A stretch of 64,000 bases of DNA from Azospirillum sp. SYSU D00513 (GTDB lineage: Bacteria > Pseudomonadota > Alphaproteobacteria > Azospirillales > Azospirillaceae), in NCBI RefSeq assembly GCF_017356015.1, contig NZ_JAFIQV010000033.1, positions 1-64,000 on the forward strand, written 5' to 3'. Shown here in pieces: positions 1 to 9,927 of this stretch (the first letter of the stretch is position 1; each line of letters starts with the position of its first letter). The position numbers were made by a program, and so were the translations under genes. The notes below the pieces were generated by a model, which made no database searches, was not told the DNA's origin, and saw nothing but the letters and a program-made list of their open reading frames with translations.

Positions 1-89
1 TCCGCAGTTGCGCTTCACTTCGCTCGCCGTGATCAGCTTACGATGGGACTTGCACCCACAAGAGAACGCCCATGCTGGGCGCACCAAGC

Positions 90-124
90 GAAAACGGGCC
101 GCGATCTGGTCGCGGCCCGTTTTC
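90..124 (-). terminator. Rho-independent terminator
   Basis: A perfect inverted repeat with 15-bp arms (90-104 and 110-124) around a 5-base loop. The arms are GC-rich at the loop and end in a run of A/T, so read on the minus strand the hairpin closes into TTTTC. It lies 34 bp past the stop of the DUF1127-like gene at 159-380 and is well placed to end it. The symmetric arms could work in both directions. Confidence 0.75.
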
Positions 125-158
125 AGCCCGTCGGAGCGGGGATGGCGGTCGCCTTGGC

Positions 159-380
159 TTACTCGCGGACCAGGGCCGGCAGGCCCATGGCGGACCGGGC
201 GATGTCCTGGCGGCGCAGGCCGCGGGCGGCGAGCTGGGTGTTGCTCTTGGTGGAGAGCGCGCTGTAGGCGGCGTAAGCAGCCGAGGCTTCCATCCAGGCG
301 CTCACGAATTCGCTGATCGTCTTCAGGAGGCCCGAGGAGGTGCTGTCCGTGTCGAAGTGCGAAGAAGTGATGTAGGCCAT
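159..380 (-). CDS. DUF1127-like small protein
   Basis: A 73-residue protein. The C-terminal stretch (about residues 50-70: LAARGLRRQDIARSAMGL) resembles the conserved L-x-x-R-x-L-x-D-I-G-L pattern of the short DUF1127/YjiS proteins common in alphaproteobacteria. The N-terminal half is a Ser/Thr/Ala-rich amphipathic segment. I chose the ATG at 380 because GGAGAG lies 5 bases upstream; an in-frame start 30 codons earlier has no such site. A strong terminator follows. Family members are small, often abundant and mostly of unknown function; some bind RNA or affect phosphate and carbon metabolism. Nothing ties it to the neighbouring RTX gene except position and strand. Confidence 0.6.
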   Translation of the reverse strand: MAYITSSHFDTDSTSSGLLKTISEFVSAWMEASAAYAAYSALSTKSNTQLAARGLRRQDIARSAMGLPALVRE

Positions 381-549
381 GATGTCTCTCCAGCGTGTGT
401 CCGTCGTTCGTTGGAGAGAATATAATTTGGTATACATGATACCAGATACGCAAACTACGCGAGGCCGCATGGCAGAAACGCATGGCTGCGCTCCTTATGG
501 TTGCGGATTTTCAGCATGCTGGATTGTCAGCCACACCAACAGAAGCGCA

Positions 550-3069
550 TCATCCAAGAATGAACCAGCCAGCCGTCACGGCCTCCCGGCTGACCCCGGC
601 GAGGGTCACGGCATCGTTCGCGGAGAAGACGATCACCGCCTCGCCCACCCCGTTGGCGGCCACCGTGTAGCCCAGGCCCGCTGCAAGGGCGATGCGGTCG
701 CCCGCCGCCGCGTCGAAGTCCGTGATGGTGTCCCGCCCGCCGCCGGCCGCGAAGACGAAGAGGTCAGCACCGCTGCCCCCGGTCAGCCGATCGTTGCCCA
801 GGTCAGCGCTCAGACGGTCGTTGCCCAGGTCGCCTGACAGCCAGTCGTCGCCCTGGCCACCGAACAGCGTGTCGTCGTCGCGCCCGCCGAACAGCGTGTC
901 GAACCCGGCGTTGCCGTACATCCGGTCGGTGCCAACGTTGCCGACCAGCAGATCGTTGCCGATGTCGCCGGCTAGGCTGTCGGCCCCGATATCGCCGTTC
1001 AGCAGATCGTCATCACGCCCGCCGTACAGGGCGTCGCTGTCGCGGCCGCCATACAGGCTATCGGCCCCGGCGTTGCCGAACAGCGCGTCAGTGCCGGCGT
1101 TGCCGAAGACCAGGTCCGCGCTCCCGTCGCCGCTCAGCGTGTCGGCCCCGTCGGCACCGCTCAGCGTGTCCGCGCCGTCCTCGCCCCACAGCCGGTTGGC
1201 GGCCGAGCTTCCGAGCATTCGGTCGTCCCGGGCTCCTCCCACCGCACTGACGATGCCGGGCAGAGCAAGGCTGCCGCCCAAGCTGCTCCAAGCCATGGCG
1301 GCGGAAAGATCGACCGTGATCCCGTCGGGCAGTTTCATGCCGCCGCCCATGCGCACCGCCGGCGCGCTCAGCCGGCTGGCCTTGCTGCCGACCGCGTCAT
1401 TCTGGCCCAGGTCGAAATCGCCCGCAGTTAGGATATAGTTTCCCGCCAAACCCTGCAGTTCCACGGCGAAGTCCGTCGTCAGCTCTGTGCTGACGGTTCC
1501 CTCCACCATTATGGATGTTCCCTGCACGCGCCAGCGGACCTGCCCGGGAGCGGTGAAGGCCGCCTGATCGACAAAGGTGAAGCCCTGCTTGCCGGAGACC
1601 GTGAGCATGGCGTCAATCTCCGAGAGATCGATGCGATCGTTCTGGGTGTGCGATCCCTCCCCCCGGAAGTCGGCCAGCCCAAGCCCCGGCAGGAGCGTCG
1701 CCTGGGTGCTGTACACCGACCGGAACTCGACCGTGCGGCTGGTTCCCGCGGCGCCGTAGACTTCCCTGAGGCGCCCGCGGAAATCGGTGATCACGTCGTG
1801 CCGGGCAAGGGTGGAATCTGCGACGTCCGTGAAAGCGAAGCGGTCCGCCCCCGCCCCGCCGGTCAGTGTGTCGGAGCCGGCACCGCCATGCAGCAGGTCG
1901 TCGCCACCCCCGCCGGACAGCAGGTCGTCGTTCATGGTTGGGGTAGCAGCCGGTGTGATGGTGCTGTTTGTCGTGATGGAACGGCTGCCATAATAGTCGC
2001 CATACAGGGAGTCGTCGCCGAGCCCGCCGAACAGGCTGTCCTGTCCGGGATCACCGAACAGCTGGTCGTTCCCGACCCCGCCATCCAGCCAATCGCTCCC
2101 GCCGCCGGCCGTGATTCGGTCATGGCCCTCCTGCCCGAGCAGGATATCCGCTCCGAGCGCGCCGATCGGGTCGCCGCTCAGGGTGTCGTCGCCACTACCG
2201 CCGGCAATCAGATCGTGCCCGTCACCGCCGAGCAGGGAATCCGCCCCACCCATTCCAGACAGGACATCGTTGCCGCCGCTGCCGGACAGGGTTTCGTTTG
2301 TGTCGTTCCCGAGGATCTGCTGATCCGTGCCGACCGTGGCGGGGATCCAAGCATCGCGCAGAATGGCACGGTCCAGCGGCCCGGCATCGACAGTCCGGCC
2401 CATCTCGACGCTGGACGCCAGAACGCCCCGAACCGGCTCCCCGCCGGCTGTGTAGGCATAGAACCCGGTCGACAGCGGCACGGGTCCGCCAGCGACGGCG
2501 ACGGCGTTCGGTCCGGTGAAATAAGGGGAGCCGTTGATGAAGGTGATGTAGCGGTCAAAGCCGCTGATGGCCGTGCCTGCCATGGCACCCGTGGCGGGAG
2601 CCCGGACGCCCTCCATGCCCAGAGCGTTGCCCAAGGCGCCCAGGATGACGGAAAAGGCGTCGTACTGGCCGTTTGGGACGGCTGCCGCCGACGCCGGGTT
2701 CGACGGGCCGGGCGTCGGGCTGTACCAGAGCGGGGCCGAGGGGTTGATGGAAAGGAGGATGTCGGCGGTCGCCGCTCCGTTGGCGTCCGTTCCCGTCCGC
2801 CATTCATGGGCAGCGCCCGGTTGCGTGACGTCGTAGGCTCCTGGGGCAAGGCCGAGAGCGCCGGCTTCGGCCGCCGTCACGACCCTCTGCCCCACCGTGA
2901 CCACGGCCGGCGAACGTGCCGACGCCAGGGTGCCCGCGGCGGTCAGGCCGGTGTCGACCGCCACCTCAATGCTCGCTCCGGTCGGCATGAGCTTGTCCCA
3001 ATATGCGAGCGCCGCCTCGATCGCCAGCCGCTGAGGCTCCGACGCTCCGGTCACGGTCACGACGGTCAT
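550..3069 (-). CDS. RTX calcium-binding protein with degenerate metzincin-like domain
   Basis: An 839-residue predicted type I secretion substrate. Residues 1 to about 255 look like the serralysin-like metalloprotease domain found before RTX repeats (the segments around [21 protein letters not shown] and LDRAIL fit that fold). Where HExxHxxGxxH is expected (residues 144-154) the sequence is [11 protein letters not shown]: all three zinc histidines and the catalytic Glu are gone and only the Gly is kept. Two blocks of GGxGxDxUx nonapeptides follow (about 285-420 and 650-790), separated by a non-repetitive domain. The C-terminus (GADLFVF, then DTITDFD and a hydrophobic tail) is typical of uncleaved type I secretion signals. 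The start at 3069 avoids 35 codons of non-homologous upstream frame. It faces a dedicated ABC/HlyD operon about 1 kb away. Probably a structural or adhesive surface protein rather than an enzyme. Confidence 0.9.
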   Translation of the reverse strand: MTVVTVTGASEPQRLAIEAALAYWDKLMPTGASIEVAVDTGLTAAGTLASARSPAVVTVGQRVVTAAEAGALGLAPGAYDVTQPGAAHEWRTGTDANGAATADILLSINPSAPLWYSPTPGPSNPASAAAVPNGQYDAFSVILGALGNALGMEGVRAPATGAMAGTAISGFDRYITFINGSPYFTGPNAVAVAGGPVPLSTGFYAYTAGGEPVRGVLASSVEMGRTVDAGPLDRAILRDAWIPATVGTDQQILGNDTNETLSGSGGNDVLSGMGGADSLLGGDGHDLIAGGSGDDTLSGDPIGALGADILLGQEGHDRITAGGGSDWLDGGVGNDQLFGDPGQDSLFGGLGDDSLYGDYYGSRSITTNSTITPAATPTMNDDLLSGGGGDDLLHGGAGSDTLTGGAGADRFAFTDVADSTLARHDVITDFRGRLREVYGAAGTSRTVEFRSVYSTQATLLPGLGLADFRGEGSHTQNDRIDLSEIDAMLTVSGKQGFTFVDQAAFTAPGQVRWRVQGTSIMVEGTVSTELTTDFAVELQGLAGNYILTAGDFDLGQNDAVGSKASRLSAPAVRMGGGMKLPDGITVDLSAAMAWSSLGGSLALPGIVSAVGGARDDRMLGSSAANRLWGEDGADTLSGADGADTLSGDGSADLVFGNAGTDALFGNAGADSLYGGRDSDALYGGRDDDLLNGDIGADSLAGDIGNDLLVGNVGTDRMYGNAGFDTLFGGRDDDTLFGGQGDDWLSGDLGNDRLSADLGNDRLTGGSGADLFVFAAGGGRDTITDFDAAAGDRIALAAGLGYTVAANGVGEAVIVFSANDAVTLAGVSREAVTAGWFILG

Positions 3070-3211
3070 CTTCTCATTCCCCTTGCCACCGCCTCTGGTT
3101 AGGGAATTATCATTAAGGATCCGCAAACATCGCTGGCCTGTCCTCCGCTGGACAAAGCCTAGGATGGGGTGCATAAGAAAATTTCATGGTCGGAGCTGAG
3201 CGGATTTCTCG

Positions 3212-4096
3212 ATGAGAATGGCGTGCCTTTTCTGGTTCTACAGGGATTTCGAAACCTGCAAAAACCGGCTTTCGGCATTACGCGCCAAAAATCCTGGAAT
3301 CAGTATTTACGGGCTCTATGGTGGTGACTTGGCCGACGCCGCAAACGCCGAAGCGCAGCTGGGTCCCTGGTTCGACGATCTTTACATCTTTTCGGAAGAT
3401 CAGGACGGCTATTGGAAGTGGCGGCATGGCGACCGGATGATCGCAGCCTGGCACCGCGACCGCGGGCACGCCTTGCCCTGGGACACGATCGTCATCGTCC
3501 AATGGGACATGCTGCTTCTGGCGCCGCTGAAGCAGCTGTTCGCCGGCTTAGCGCCGGACCAGCTCCTGCTTTCCGGCCTTCGCTCCGCGCGGGAGGTCGA
3601 AAGCTGGTGGGGATGGCTGGAGGGCAGCGACCCCGTCAAGAGGCAGGACCGTGACGCCTTCCGGGCCTATCTGGCGGAGGCGCACGGCTATCGGGACGAG
3701 CTGCTGTGCTGCCTGTTCATCGTCGCTTGCCTTCCCCGGCGCTTCCTGGACCTCTATGTCGCCGCCGGCCCGCCGCTTGTGGGTTTCCTGGAATACAAGC
3801 TCCCGACCATGGCCCGGGTCTTCGGCATGGAGTTCTGCACGGACCATCCTTACCGGCCATGGTGGGCGAGCAATCCCGCCACGCGGAACGCGCCGCCGCG
3901 CGAGCGCCTGCTCAACGCCGTCGGCGAGGACATCGCCTTCGACACGGTGCTCGAGGAGATGGGCCGGCCGGACGGGTTGCGGATCATCCACCCGTACCGG
4001 CGTCCCTTCCCGAACCAGCTGCCGACTGGTCCCGCCGCCCGCGCCCTGCGGAAGGCCCGTCGGCTCAGGGAGTGGATAAACGACCGGACATCCTGA
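3212..4096 (+). CDS. Uncharacterised protein, possible GT-A glycosyltransferase
   Basis: A 294-residue soluble protein that I cannot assign to a named family. A hydrophobic strand followed by VQWDMLLL (about residues 96-103) looks like the metal-binding strand of a GT-A fold, and the N-terminus (CLFWFYRDF, then YGLYGGD) fits a nucleotide-sugar Rossmann-like start. There is no signal peptide or membrane helix. It is transcribed divergently from the RTX gene (143 bp between starts), and its last 32 bases overlap the 3' end of the convergent Sel1 gene. Location among secretion and glycosylation genes supports a glycosyltransferase role, but the assignment is inference. Confidence 0.6.
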   Translation: MRMACLFWFYRDFETCKNRLSALRAKNPGISIYGLYGGDLADAANAEAQLGPWFDDLYIFSEDQDGYWKWRHGDRMIAAWHRDRGHALPWDTIVIVQWDMLLLAPLKQLFAGLAPDQLLLSGLRSAREVESWWGWLEGSDPVKRQDRDAFRAYLAEAHGYRDELLCCLFIVACLPRRFLDLYVAAGPPLVGFLEYKLPTMARVFGMEFCTDHPYRPWWASNPATRNAPPRERLLNAVGEDIAFDTVLEEMGRPDGLRIIHPYRRPFPNQLPTGPAARALRKARRLREWINDRTS

Positions 4097-5453
4097 CGGA
4101 CGGGCTTTCTGGCGCTGTGTTTTCCAGCAGTTTCTCCACGTGCTGGATCTGGTTCTGATCGCCCGGTCCTGCCTTGGACCGGGCCCGTTCTAGCCATTCC
4201 CGCGCCAGGGCAAGGTTCGGTTCACCGAGACGGCCACGGGCGTTCAGCAGAGCAAGGTTGAGGCAGGACGGAACATGGCCTGTGCTGGCGGCCTTTTCGA
4301 ACCAGAGAGCCGCCTGCTGGTCGTCGCGGACCACACCGAGCCCGCGCGAATAGAGGAGGCCGAGTGCAAACTGAGCTTGGGGAAAGTTCTGCTCCGCCGC
4401 CTTGCGGTACCACTCCGACGCCTCGAAGGGATCCTTCTCGACACCCTGCCCGGTTTCATACATGGAGCCGAGCCGCCATTGCGCCTGCGGGAAGTTTCCT
4501 ACCCTGCAGGCGCGACGGTACAGTTCCGCCGCCTTGCGGAAATCCTGGGAAACGCCCTGGCCACGCAGGTACATGTTCCCGAGATTGAACTGGGCCGGCC
4601 CGTGATTCTGCTCGGCCGCCTTCTGGAACCAGCGCACGGCCTCGGCATTGTTCGCCGGCATGTTGGTTCCGCTAGCCAGCATGATTCCCATTTCGCTGGC
4701 GGCGTCCGCGTGCCCGTATTCCGCGGCGGCTTTTAGGTGATCGACGGCTGCTGCGGGATCACGTTCCAGCAAAGAGCCTTCGAAGAGAATCCGGGCGAGG
4801 ACAAGGTGAGCCCTGGCATTCTTCCCTTCCGCTGAAGCCCGCAGGAGCTCAATCGCTCTGTCCTTGTCTCTCTTGTCCTCGGGCCCATACAGGAGATATT
4901 CGGCAAGGTCGAATTGCGCCAGGGCATGGCCGGACGCGGCGGCACGCTCAAGCCACAGCAGTCCCTCGGCCTCGTTCCGCTCGACGTTGACGCCGGCCGG
5001 GAAGAGGAGGTTGCGGTTGGAGCGCGGGTCGGCATCCTCCGCCGTGTAGAGCCGCAGGGGATCGCTGAAGTCGCGCACCTTGCCGAGGCCCTTGGAGTAG
5101 ATCTGCCCCAGGAAATGCTGCGCGTCGGCATGCCCCAACTCGGCCGCCCGGCGCATCCAGACCACGGCGTCGGGCATGTTGCGAACCACGCCGCGCCCCT
5201 GCGCGTAGCAGCCGCCCAGCTGGAACAAGGCTTCGGGATGGTTGCGGCGGGCGAGGATCCGCAAGATCCTCGCCCCTTCCGCAGGCTGGCCCTTCGCGAA
5301 GGCCTCCTCCGATTGCTTGAGCAGCTTCGCGGTGCTCCGCAGCTTCTCGAACAGGCCGCCAAAACGGGACTTCGTTCCCTTCGGCCAGGATTGAAGAGCG
5401 TTGCGCTGTCCCCGGAGCAGGGCGCTCCGGGGTGTCTGGGTGGGTTGGCTCAT
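4065..5453 (-). CDS. Sel1-like repeat (SLR/TPR) protein
   Basis: A 462-residue protein made almost entirely of Sel1-type alpha-alpha repeats of about 36 residues (A-x-x-x-L-G-x-x-Y-x-x-G-x-G-V-x-x-D...A-x-x-W-x-x-x-A-A), roughly ten copies from residue 55 to 435. Such solenoids scaffold protein complexes. No signal peptide is visible, so it is probably cytoplasmic. It is the last gene of the T1SS operon: 14 bp separate it from the HlyD-type gene. It may hold the RTX substrate or modification enzymes at the transporter, which is inference from the operon. Its 3' end overlaps the convergent 3212-4096 gene by 32 bp. Confidence 0.85.
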   Translation of the reverse strand: MSQPTQTPRSALLRGQRNALQSWPKGTKSRFGGLFEKLRSTAKLLKQSEEAFAKGQPAEGARILRILARRNHPEALFQLGGCYAQGRGVVRNMPDAVVWMRRAAELGHADAQHFLGQIYSKGLGKVRDFSDPLRLYTAEDADPRSNRNLLFPAGVNVERNEAEGLLWLERAAASGHALAQFDLAEYLLYGPEDKRDKDRAIELLRASAEGKNARAHLVLARILFEGSLLERDPAAAVDHLKAAAEYGHADAASEMGIMLASGTNMPANNAEAVRWFQKAAEQNHGPAQFNLGNMYLRGQGVSQDFRKAAELYRRACRVGNFPQAQWRLGSMYETGQGVEKDPFEASEWYRKAAEQNFPQAQFALGLLYSRGLGVVRDDQQAALWFEKAASTGHVPSCLNLALLNARGRLGEPNLALAREWLERARSKAGPGDQNQIQHVEKLLENTAPESPSVRMSGRLSTP

Positions 5454-5467
5454 GGCGGGAGGCGGCC

Positions 5468-6868
5468 TCAGGGCTCGCGCATGCTTTCGTTGAGGCTGCC
5501 CAGGAGCGGCTTCAGGAAATATGCGATGATGGTGCGTTCGCCGACCTTGATGTCCGCCGTCAGAGGCAGGCCTGGAACCAGGCGGAAGCCTTCCGGCACG
5601 TTGCGCAGGTCGGTCGCCTTCAGTTCGATCTTTGCCCGGTAGAAGAGACCGTCGCGTCCGGTAGCGCCGGGGGTTGCGGTCGCCTTGGAAATCTCGGTCT
5701 CATTGTCACGGCTGAAGGAGTCGTCGCTGATGTTCCGGACGATGCCTTCCGCGGTGCCGTGCTCCAGGTAATTGTAGGTGTCGAACTTGATAGCGACCGG
5801 ATCGCCTTCGCGGATGAAGCCAATTTCCCGCCCGTTGATCTGAACCGTGGCCTCAACCGGCGCGTTGACGGGAACCAGGGTGAAGAGCGGCTCGGCCGCC
5901 CGGGCCACCGAGTTGACCGAACGGTTGGCCACCTCCAACACGACGGCGTCGACCGGAGCGGTCAAGGTGACCAGATCTTGGCGCTTCTTGGCCTTGTTCA
6001 TCTGCTCGACCAGCACGTCGCGCTCGGTGCGCTGCTGGATCAGCTCCTGTGCGACCGTGTTCTTCCATTCCTGGACGAAGGCCTCACGCTGGGCCTTCAG
6101 GTCATCCAGCTCATGCCGGCTCTGCTGCTCGGTGCCCTTGGCGGCCGTGAGGTCGTTCTCAATGTCCAGGCGGCTCGCGGCGGAAGACAGGGCATTCAGC
6201 TTGCTGCCGATCTGGGCGGCCGCCAACTTGTTCCGGATGTCCTCGATCTCTCTCCACTTCTCGACCTGGGCGGTCAGGGAAACGATCTGGGCCCGGCTGC
6301 TGGTGAGGGTCGACTGAGCGCGCGCGATCCGTTCGTTGAAGCTGGAGAGCTGCGCCTTGAACTGGGCCTGGCGGTTGCGCCAGAGGCCGAGCTGGCCGAG
6401 CGCGACTTCCGCCGACAGGTTGGCCGGCGGCTTGTAGGTGGCCTCCTCCGACAGTTCGGCTTCCAACCGCGAAATAGCGGCCTCGGCCGTCTGCAGGCGT
6501 ACGGCGATCTGCCCGCTTTCCGATTCCGCGAAGGTTGAATCGAGGGTCGCCAGGATCTCGCCGGCCTTCACGATGTCGCCGGCCCGGACATTGATGCTCT
6601 TCAGGATCGCGGTGTCGAACGGCTGGACGACGATAGGCGTCTCGGTCGAAACCAGCTTGCCGGTCGCCGACACCACGCGGTCGATCTTCGACACCGAGGC
6701 CCAGACGACCGCCGTGAGGATCAACGCCGTGGTCACGTAGAGCGTGGCTCTCGTCAGACCCGGTTCCGGACGGTTCTCGATTTCCGCGGTGTCCGACTGG
6801 AAATCGACAATCGCCCGATTGGTTTCCGCCTCTTCCTGCGGAGAAAGCTTGAGCTGTACGACGCTCAT
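5468..6868 (-). CDS. T1SS periplasmic adaptor, HlyD family
   Basis: A 466-residue membrane fusion protein. It has a short cytoplasmic N-terminus, one transmembrane helix (about residues 41-60), a beta-barrel/lipoyl half-motif (TGKLVSTETPIVVQPFDTA, about 70-90), a long coiled coil (about 120-330) and a C-terminal HlyD-type domain with the expected V-x-A-P-V-D-G-V-V-like second lipoyl half (TAPVDAVVLEV). It links the inner-membrane ABC transporter to an outer-membrane TolC-type channel, which is not encoded here. The chosen ATG overlaps the ABC stop as ATGA, indicating translational coupling; an upstream in-frame ATG would extend it 43 residues into the ABC gene and is unlikely. Confidence 0.93.
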   Translation of the reverse strand: MSVVQLKLSPQEEAETNRAIVDFQSDTAEIENRPEPGLTRATLYVTTALILTAVVWASVSKIDRVVSATGKLVSTETPIVVQPFDTAILKSINVRAGDIVKAGEILATLDSTFAESESGQIAVRLQTAEAAISRLEAELSEEATYKPPANLSAEVALGQLGLWRNRQAQFKAQLSSFNERIARAQSTLTSSRAQIVSLTAQVEKWREIEDIRNKLAAAQIGSKLNALSSAASRLDIENDLTAAKGTEQQSRHELDDLKAQREAFVQEWKNTVAQELIQQRTERDVLVEQMNKAKKRQDLVTLTAPVDAVVLEVANRSVNSVARAAEPLFTLVPVNAPVEATVQINGREIGFIREGDPVAIKFDTYNYLEHGTAEGIVRNISDDSFSRDNETEISKATATPGATGRDGLFYRAKIELKATDLRNVPEGFRLVPGLPLTADIKVGERTIIAYFLKPLLGSLNESMREP

Positions 6869-9027
6869 GACGCGAGCTCCAGATGCCGGTTCTGCTTGTA
6901 CCAAAGATGCCGGTAGACGTCGCAACGACCGAGCAGGTCGCTGTGGCGGCCGACGTCGGCCACCTTGCCATGATCCAGGACCATGATGGCGTCGCATGGC
7001 ACCAGCGACGACAGGCGGTGGGAGATGATGATCAGGGTCCGCCCCTTGGCGATGTTCTGCATGTTGGCCTGGATGATGGCCTCGCTCTCGGCGTCGAGCG
7101 CACTGGTCGCCTCATCCATGATGAGGATCGGCGGGTTGATCAGCAGCGCGCGCGCGATGGCGAGGCGCTGACGCTGCCCGCCGGAGAGGTTGGCGGAGCC
7201 CTCCTCAATCATCGTGTCGAAGCCGCGGGGCAGCCGCTCGATGAACTCGTCCGCACCGGCCAGGCGTGCCGCCTCGATCACCTCCTCCATGGGGGCGCCA
7301 GGCTTGGCCGCGCAGATGTTCTCGCGGATCGTGCCGCGGAACAGGAAGTTGTCCTGGAGGACAACGCCGATGTTGGTGCGCAGGTGGTCCAGGTCGATCT
7401 CGCGCAGGTCGTGACCGTCGATCTTGATCAGTCCCTCCTGCGGCTGATGCAGGGCCTGCAGGATGCGCGTGACCGTCGTCTTGCCCGATCCGCTGCGCCC
7501 CATGACGCCGAACATGTGCCCCTGGGGAATGGTGAAGGACACGTCGTTGAGCGCCGGCGAGGAGGCGCCCGGGTAGGTGAAGCGGACCTTAGAGAATTCC
7601 ACCGTTCCCTTGATCGGGGCGCGCATGCCGCGGCCGGTCCGGCCTTCCTCGGACTCGTGGTTCATGATCTGCCCAAGCATGCGGATGGACAGGGAGACCT
7701 CCTGGAACTGCTGGATCATCTGGGACAGCTGGACCAGGGGGCCCGTCACGCGGCCGGCCACCATCTTGAAGGCGATCAGCGCGCCAACGAGCATGGAGCC
7801 ATTGAAGATCATGTAGGCGCCGAGCCCCATCACGGCGACCTGGGTGATCTTGTCGATCGGCATGATCAACGACTGGGAAACCAGCGCGAAGCTGCCCAGC
7901 CGGAAGCGGTTCTCGATGGCGCGCGCGAGCTTCTGGTCCCAGGACTGGCGCTGACGGGCGTCGAGCGACAGCGACTTGATCGTCCGCATGCCCTGGATGG
8001 TTTCCACCATGAATCCCTGCAGGACCGCCTCGGTCTCGTAGAGATCGTTCATGCGGCGCTTCATGGGCGGCATGAACGCGATCATCATGATGCAGAGCAG
8101 CAGCGTCGAGCCCAGCACGATCATGGCCAGCGGCACGCTGTACATGAACATCATCGGAATGAAGACGATCAGCCCCACGCAGTCGAGCGCGACCGAGAAA
8201 ACCTGGCCCGTCAGGAACTGACGGATGCGCTCGGTCTGCTGCATGTTCTTCGTCACCACGCCGGTGGACGAGCGCTCGAAGAAGTCAATCGGCAGGCTGA
8301 CCAGCTTGGAGAAGGTCCGCATGCTGACCTGCGCGTCGATCTTGTTCGACGCGTACAGCATCAGATAGCGGCGCAGATAGGAGAACAGCGTCTCGAAGAG
8401 GATCGCCAGCATCATGCCGCCCATGAGGACGTGCAGCGTGTTGATGCTCTGGTGCACCAGGACGCGGTCGATCACGAGCTGCATGAAGACCGGCATGGCC
8501 ATGGTCAGCGCGCTGAGCAGGATCGCGGCGACGCCGACGTCGCGGAAGATCCGCTTCTGCTGCTTGATCATGGGGAAGAACCAGGAGAAGCCGAAGGGCG
8601 GCTCCTCCTCGGTCGCGGCACCATCCTGCTTCAGCAGGATGGCTTCGCCGGTCCAGGCCTCCATGAAGCGCGCCTCGTCGACCGGCATCGGCGACGGATC
8701 GGCGGCCAGGGGGTCCTGCATCAGGATGATTGGAACGCCGTTCGCGACGTTGGCCCCAACGATCAGGACCGAATGGCCGTTGCGCAGGCGGGCGATGACC
8801 GGGAAGGCCCGGTCCAGCTTGGCGAAATGCCCCCAGCCCATGCGGACCGAACGTGCCTTCAGGCCGAGGCTGTCTGCGAGGCGAAGCATGAGCTTCGTGG
8901 ACGGCTCGCGGTTGTCCAGCACATGGTCATGCTGCAGGCGTTCAACAGACGTGTTGACCCCACGCAGACGTGCGGCCTCCACAAGGCATTTCAAGGCGCT
9001 GTTCGGCCCAGACACGGGCATCTCCAT
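6865..9027 (-). CDS. Type I secretion ABC transporter (permease-ATPase) with C39-like domain
   Basis: A 720-residue half-transporter exporting RTX proteins. An N-terminal C39-like domain (residues 1 to about 130) aligns with bacteriocin-processing peptidases, but the D-C that carries the catalytic Cys is N-S here, so it should be an inactive substrate-docking domain as in HlyB. Six transmembrane helices follow (about 165-440). The nucleotide-binding domain has Walker A GRSGSGKTT (about 507-515), signature LSGGQ, Walker B ILIMDEATSALD and an H-loop His (ISHRLSS). It is the first gene of the ABC-HlyD-Sel1 operon, with a GGGAG ribosome site before the ATG. The two RTX proteins in the window are the likely substrates. 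Confidence 0.94.
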   Translation of the reverse strand: MEMPVSGPNSALKCLVEAARLRGVNTSVERLQHDHVLDNREPSTKLMLRLADSLGLKARSVRMGWGHFAKLDRAFPVIARLRNGHSVLIVGANVANGVPIILMQDPLAADPSPMPVDEARFMEAWTGEAILLKQDGAATEEEPPFGFSWFFPMIKQQKRIFRDVGVAAILLSALTMAMPVFMQLVIDRVLVHQSINTLHVLMGGMMLAILFETLFSYLRRYLMLYASNKIDAQVSMRTFSKLVSLPIDFFERSSTGVVTKNMQQTERIRQFLTGQVFSVALDCVGLIVFIPMMFMYSVPLAMIVLGSTLLLCIMMIAFMPPMKRRMNDLYETEAVLQGFMVETIQGMRTIKSLSLDARQRQSWDQKLARAIENRFRLGSFALVSQSLIMPIDKITQVAVMGLGAYMIFNGSMLVGALIAFKMVAGRVTGPLVQLSQMIQQFQEVSLSIRMLGQIMNHESEEGRTGRGMRAPIKGTVEFSKVRFTYPGASSPALNDVSFTIPQGHMFGVMGRSGSGKTTVTRILQALHQPQEGLIKIDGHDLREIDLDHLRTNIGVVLQDNFLFRGTIRENICAAKPGAPMEEVIEAARLAGADEFIERLPRGFDTMIEEGSANLSGGQRQRLAIARALLINPPILIMDEATSALDAESEAIIQANMQNIAKGRTLIIISHRLSSLVPCDAIMVLDHGKVADVGRHSDLLGRCDVYRHLWYKQNRHLELAS

Positions 9028-9255
9028 GCTGCTCCCGAGCTAGTGCTCGGCTCGGACGTATAGGCTATCCCACACATTTACCAAGCAAATTAAAACATTG
9101 TAATGCATCCTTTTTAGGGCCTTCCGAGAGTGGAGGATGCCGACCACAAGACGCAAAGTGGCTACGATCAAGCCATTTGCGATTCAGCCAATCTCCCTAC
9201 ATCATGTTTAGGACGAAGAAGTGCTTAATTCCGACGAGACAGCAGCGCTACCGCA
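9028..9255. promoter_or_regulatory. Divergent promoter region of the T1SS operon and two-component genes
   Basis: A 228-bp gap between divergently transcribed units. It is clearly more AT-rich than its surroundings, especially 9072-9115. It must hold the start signals of the secretion operon (minus strand) and of the response regulator gene (plus strand). I could not pick convincing -35/-10 pairs or a regulator repeat by eye. Confidence 0.45.
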
Positions 9256-9927
9256 ATGCGAATCCTAGTGATTGAGGACGATCCCAAGGCCTCTGCGCTG
9301 ATGCTGAAGGGGCTTCGGGACAATGGACACGAAGTGGACCATGTCGCCGATGGCGAGGAGGGGCTGAAACAGGCGGAAACAGGTCTATACGATGCGCTGA
9401 TCGTGGACCGCATGCTGCCGTCCCGGGACGGCATGGCCATCATCCGGGCTCTGCGCTCTTCCGGCAACGACACCCCTGCCCTCATCCTCAGCGCGCTGGG
9501 CAGCCTAGAAGACCGCCTGCACGGCCTGCGCAACGGCGGGGATGATTACCTGACCAAACCCTGCTCCCTGGGCGAGTTGATCGCGCGCGTGGAGATCCTC
9601 GGCCGCCGCCGCTCGGCACCGCCCGCCGAGACGCGCCTCAAGGTCGGCGACCTGGAGATGGACCTGCTAGCCCGGAAGGTGAAACGCGGCGGTCGCAGCA
9701 TCGAGCTGCACCCCCGGGAGTTCAAGCTCCTGGAATATCTCATGCGCAACGCTGGCAACGTGGTGACTCGCACCATGCTGCTGGAGAATGTCTGGGAGTT
9801 CCATTTCGACCCGCAGACGAACGTGATCGAGGTGCATGTGGCCCGGCTGCGGCAGAAGATCGACCGCGACTTCGCAACCGCGCTGATCCACACCGTGCGC
9901 GGCGCCGGGTACTGCCTGCGTGCTTGA
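9256..9927 (+). CDS. OmpR/PhoB-family response regulator
   Basis: A 223-residue two-component regulator. The receiver domain (1 to about 115) has the acidic pocket E7-D8-D9, the phosphoacceptor Asp51 (LIVDRMLP), a conserved Ser/Thr region (LILSALG) and Lys in TKP (about residue 101). The C-terminal winged-helix DNA-binding domain (about 127-222) has the usual HPREFKLLEYLMRN and VHVARLRQKID signatures. It overlaps the kinase gene by 8 bases. Divergent placement next to the type I secretion operon suggests, but does not prove, that it controls export. Confidence 0.93.
   Translation: MRILVIEDDPKASALMLKGLRDNGHEVDHVADGEEGLKQAETGLYDALIVDRMLPSRDGMAIIRALRSSGNDTPALILSALGSLEDRLHGLRNGGDDYLTKPCSLGELIARVEILGRRRSAPPAETRLKVGDLEMDLLARKVKRGGRSIELHPREFKLLEYLMRNAGNVVTRTMLLENVWEFHFDPQTNVIEVHVARLRQKIDRDFATALIHTVRGAGYCLRA

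Noticed and set aside
1-80. Sequence with GCCCATGCTGGGC, reminiscent of a mobile-element end
   Set aside because: Only a short match from memory; no transposase or boundary can be supported inside the window.
1648-3102. A 484-codon plus-strand frame
   Set aside because: Antisense to the RTX gene; composition follows its repeat codons.
6883-9063. A 726-codon open frame on the plus strand
   Set aside because: It is the antisense of the type I secretion ABC gene, with low-complexity, His/Glu/Arg-rich content typical of antisense frames in GC-rich DNA; the minus-strand product has full ABC motifs.
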